Source: an uncultured Pelagibacteraceae bacterium
GTDB lineage: Bacteria; Pseudomonadota; Alphaproteobacteria; Pelagibacterales; Pelagibacteraceae
Length of the DNA stretch: 54,665 nucleotides
Direction: 5' to 3'
NCBI GenBank assembly: GCA_902524045.1
Contig: CABZBT010000002.1
Location: 1 to 54,665 of the forward strand
The notes under the pieces are model-generated. The model searched no databases, was not told the origin of the DNA, and was given only the letters and a program-made list of their open reading frames with translations. This document shows positions 53,234 to 54,665 of the stretch, piece after piece. The translations under genes were made by a program, and so were the position numbers. The stretch's first letter is position 1. Each line of letters starts with the position of its first letter.

Positions 53234-53282
53234 GTGATATCAAATAAAGACTGTTAAATAATGTTCTTTTACTTTATATCAC
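53234..53282. repeat. Spaced inverted repeat between glnA and the YbaK gene
   Basis: GTGATAT (53234-53240) and its exact complement ATATCAC (53276-53282) are separated by 35 bases in the divergent promoter region. The centre-to-centre distance is 42 bases, four helical turns. It could be a pair of operator half-sites for glnA or chance in AT-rich DNA. Confidence 0.35.
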
Positions 53283-53347
53283 CTATGCACTTTTTACATG
53301 AGTTTACAATCAAACTTAAAAAAAAACTAACACTCGTAAGTTGAATA

Positions 53348-53827
53348 ATGACATTAATAGACAAAGAGCCGGTACAAAGAGTTCAGAAAATATTGAGAGA
53401 ATTTGACACAAATTCTGAGGTAATTGTTTTAAAGAGTTCAGCAAGGACCGCTCTTGAAGCCGCTAAATCTTTAAATTGCGAAGTTGGTGCGATTATCAAA
53501 AGTTTACTTTTTAAAACTGAGCAAAACTTTACTTTATGTCTTGTCGCTGGAGATAAAAAAGCCTCACTTAATAAGATTAAAAAAATTTTAAATATGAAAG
53601 ATGTATCCATGGCTTCAGCTGATGATGTTAAAAATGTTACAGGTTTTACCATAGGGGGTGTATCACCAATTGGTCATTCAAACAAAATCGATATTTTAAT
53701 AGATCTTTCTTTAGATAGATTTAAGGAATTATTTGCTGCAGCTGGTCATCCTAACTGTATATTTAAAATTAGCTTTGAGAACTTGAGTAAAATCACCAAA
53801 GGATCAGTCAAAGAATTAGCAGAATGA
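53348..53827 (+). CDS. YbaK/EbsC-type aminoacyl-tRNA deacylase
   Basis: This 159-residue protein is a stand-alone YbaK/ProX-type editing domain, a family that hydrolyses mischarged tRNAs such as Cys-tRNA-Pro or Ala-tRNA-Pro. The conserved lysine lies in CEVGAIIKSLLFKTEQ, and VTGFTIGGVSPIGHSNKIDILID is the G-G-x-S/T-P-x-G block. The end ELFAAAGHPNCIFKISFENLSKIT is also typical. The precise substrate is uncertain. The ATG at 53348 is the natural start. Its stop overlaps the next permease as ATGA. Confidence 0.87.
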   Translation: MTLIDKEPVQRVQKILREFDTNSEVIVLKSSARTALEAAKSLNCEVGAIIKSLLFKTEQNFTLCLVAGDKKASLNKIKKILNMKDVSMASADDVKNVTGFTIGGVSPIGHSNKIDILIDLSLDRFKELFAAAGHPNCIFKISFENLSKITKGSVKELAE

Positions 53828-54665
53828 CACAGCCAAAATTATTAGATTATTTATTACTAGTTTTGTTAGCACTAATTTGGGCTTCTGCTTTTTTTAATAT
53901 TAAAATTGCAACTTACTCATTTGGACCAGTAACAATTGCTTTTTTGAGAGTTGTTTTTGGAGCTATACCCGTTTTAATACTTTGTTACTGTAAGGAAATA
54001 AAGATAGAAGCATTTTCAAAAGATTGGTACTGGTTTGCATTAATAGGTTTTATAAATCTAGTTGCACCTTTTTTTCTTATCGCTTATGGAATTAAATCTG
54101 TTCAAAGTAATCTAGCAGCAATTTTAATGTCTACCACACCCTTAAGCTCCACTGTATTGGGTCATTTTTATACAAAAAATGAGAAGTTCAACCTTATTAA
54201 AACCTTTGGAATTTTGATTGGTTTTTCTGGTATCCTTTATCTATTTTCAGATAATTTATTGATTGATGAGAACAACTTTATATCTGCTTTATTAATACTC
54301 TTAGGCTCTACTTGTTATGTAGTTGGTGGTGTTTTAACTTTAAAAATAAGTAAAAAGAAGAATGAAAACGTAACTGGCTCTATATTAATTTGGGCAACGA
54401 TTATTTTGATTCCACTTGTCAGTTTTATAGAACAACCCTGGAATTTATCACCAAGACTAGATTCAACTATTTCGGTTGTTTATTTAGGACTTGTTTCAAC
54501 TGGAATAGCTTGGCTTTTAAGATTTAGAATTTTAGTAAAAAATGGCTTAATTTTTCAATCACAAGTATCTTATTTAATTCCTATTTTTGGAACTATTTTG
54601 AGCTTTATATTCTTAAAAGAATTAATTACAGTAAAAGTATTAGTTTCTCTAATTGCAGTTTCAAT
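53824..54665 (+). CDS. DMT-superfamily permease, 3' end cut by window
   Basis: This frame is missing from the ORF track because it has no stop inside the window. It starts at the ATG at 53824, overlapping the YbaK-family stop, and stays open to the end (about 280 codons). It begins MTQPKLLDYLLLVLLALIWA, followed by SAFFNIKIATYSFGPVTIAFLR, a typical EamA opening. The first repeat ends with SNLAAILMSTTPLSSTVLG and a following helix; a second repeat begins near LISALLILLGSTCYVVGG and includes STGIAWLLRFRILVKNG and SYLIPIFGTILSFIFLKE. About nine or ten helices are present, so only the last few residues are missing. It is a probable inner-membrane metabolite exporter of unknown substrate. Confidence 0.83.
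   Translation, partial: MTQPKLLDYLLLVLLALIWASAFFNIKIATYSFGPVTIAFLRVVFGAIPVLILCYCKEIKIEAFSKDWYWFALIGFINLVAPFFLIAYGIKSVQSNLAAILMSTTPLSSTVLGHFYTKNEKFNLIKTFGILIGFSGILYLFSDNLLIDENNFISALLILLGSTCYVVGGVLTLKISKKKNENVTGSILIWATIILIPLVSFIEQPWNLSPRLDSTISVVYLGLVSTGIAWLLRFRILVKNGLIFQSQVSYLIPIFGTILSFIFLKELITVKVLVSLIAVS

Noticed and set aside
53207-53347. Sigma-54/NtrC promoter for glnA
   Set aside because: No TGGCAC-N5-TTGC pattern seen on either strand of the gap.
1-54665. CRISPR array, insertion sequence, prophage or defence island
   Set aside because: No regular repeats, transposase, integrase, phage or nuclease-type genes; the content is housekeeping throughout.

Overview
The window is a very AT-rich (by eye, not computed), gene-dense bacterial segment with almost no intergenic DNA. 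Several features point to an alphaproteobacterium: an NDUFA12-type complex I subunit beside a DUF2155 gene, the order lptF-lptG-lptD-surA-pdxA-rsmA running into gmk, pepA-ndk beside it, purN-purM-DUF2066-hda, and IscR heading a SUF operon. Together with the AT bias, lysine- and isoleucine-rich proteins, overlapping genes and missing middle genes at conserved junctions, this suggests a genome-streamlined marine SAR11 (Pelagibacterales) chromosome. That placement is an inference from gene content; no database was searched. No mobile element, CRISPR array, rRNA or tRNA was seen, and no non-coding stretch exceeds about 175 bases.

Layout. 1-1195: the 5' part of a Lys/Glu-rich coiled-coil protein (minus strand) and a divergently transcribed cytidylate kinase. 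1206-13179: a twelve-gene minus-strand series in transcription order rpsF-rpsR-rplI-dnaB, an RND/MMPL exporter, cvpA, purF, an HD-domain oxygenase-like protein, gshA, gshB, and DMT and MFS permeases. 13266-15857 (plus): fabD-fabG-acpP-gmk. 15852-23038 (minus): lptF-lptG-lptD-surA-pdxA-rsmA, an envelope-assembly operon in which consecutive genes overlap. 23099-24959 (plus): pepA-ndk. 24946-26536 (minus): purM-purN. 26541-30064 (plus): DUF2066, hda-like gene, aspS. 30066-30887 (minus): a stand-alone class II ribonucleotide-reductase C-terminal (TSCPD) domain protein. 31002-31734 (plus): NDUFA12 and DUF2155. 31731-33938 (minus): aroQ-accB-accC. 33955-34943 (plus): thiS-thiG. 34936-36714 (minus): RNase E/G. 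36807-42436 (plus): mrcA-prfB-AsmA-like gene. 42433-43659 (minus): tyrS. 43701-44855 (plus): anmK. 44852-45508 (minus): an alpha/beta hydrolase. 45642-51803 (plus): iscR-sufB-sufC-sufD-sufS-sufU-sufT-sufA. 51800-53206 (minus): glnA. 53348-54665 (plus): a YbaK-type deacylase and a DMT permease cut by the window end.

How it works together. Most of the window is housekeeping: replication and translation (dnaB, hda, ribosomal proteins, aspS, tyrS, prfB), purine synthesis (purF, purM, purN), fatty-acid initiation (accB/C, fabD/G, acpP), outer-membrane and wall assembly (lptD/F/G, surA, mrcA, anmK), Fe-S assembly, glutathione and nitrogen assimilation. I found no clearly new multi-gene system. The best signals are regulatory or structural details: a programmed +1 frameshift in prfB that the ORF track misses, a near-consensus type-1 IscR box over the -35 of the suf operon, a PhnZ-like HD protein with altered substrate-site residues, a free-standing RNR C-terminal domain, an RNase E/G without its zinc-link cysteines, a thiG ribosome-binding site made from the ThiS Gly-Gly tail codons, and convergent genes that share their stop codons.
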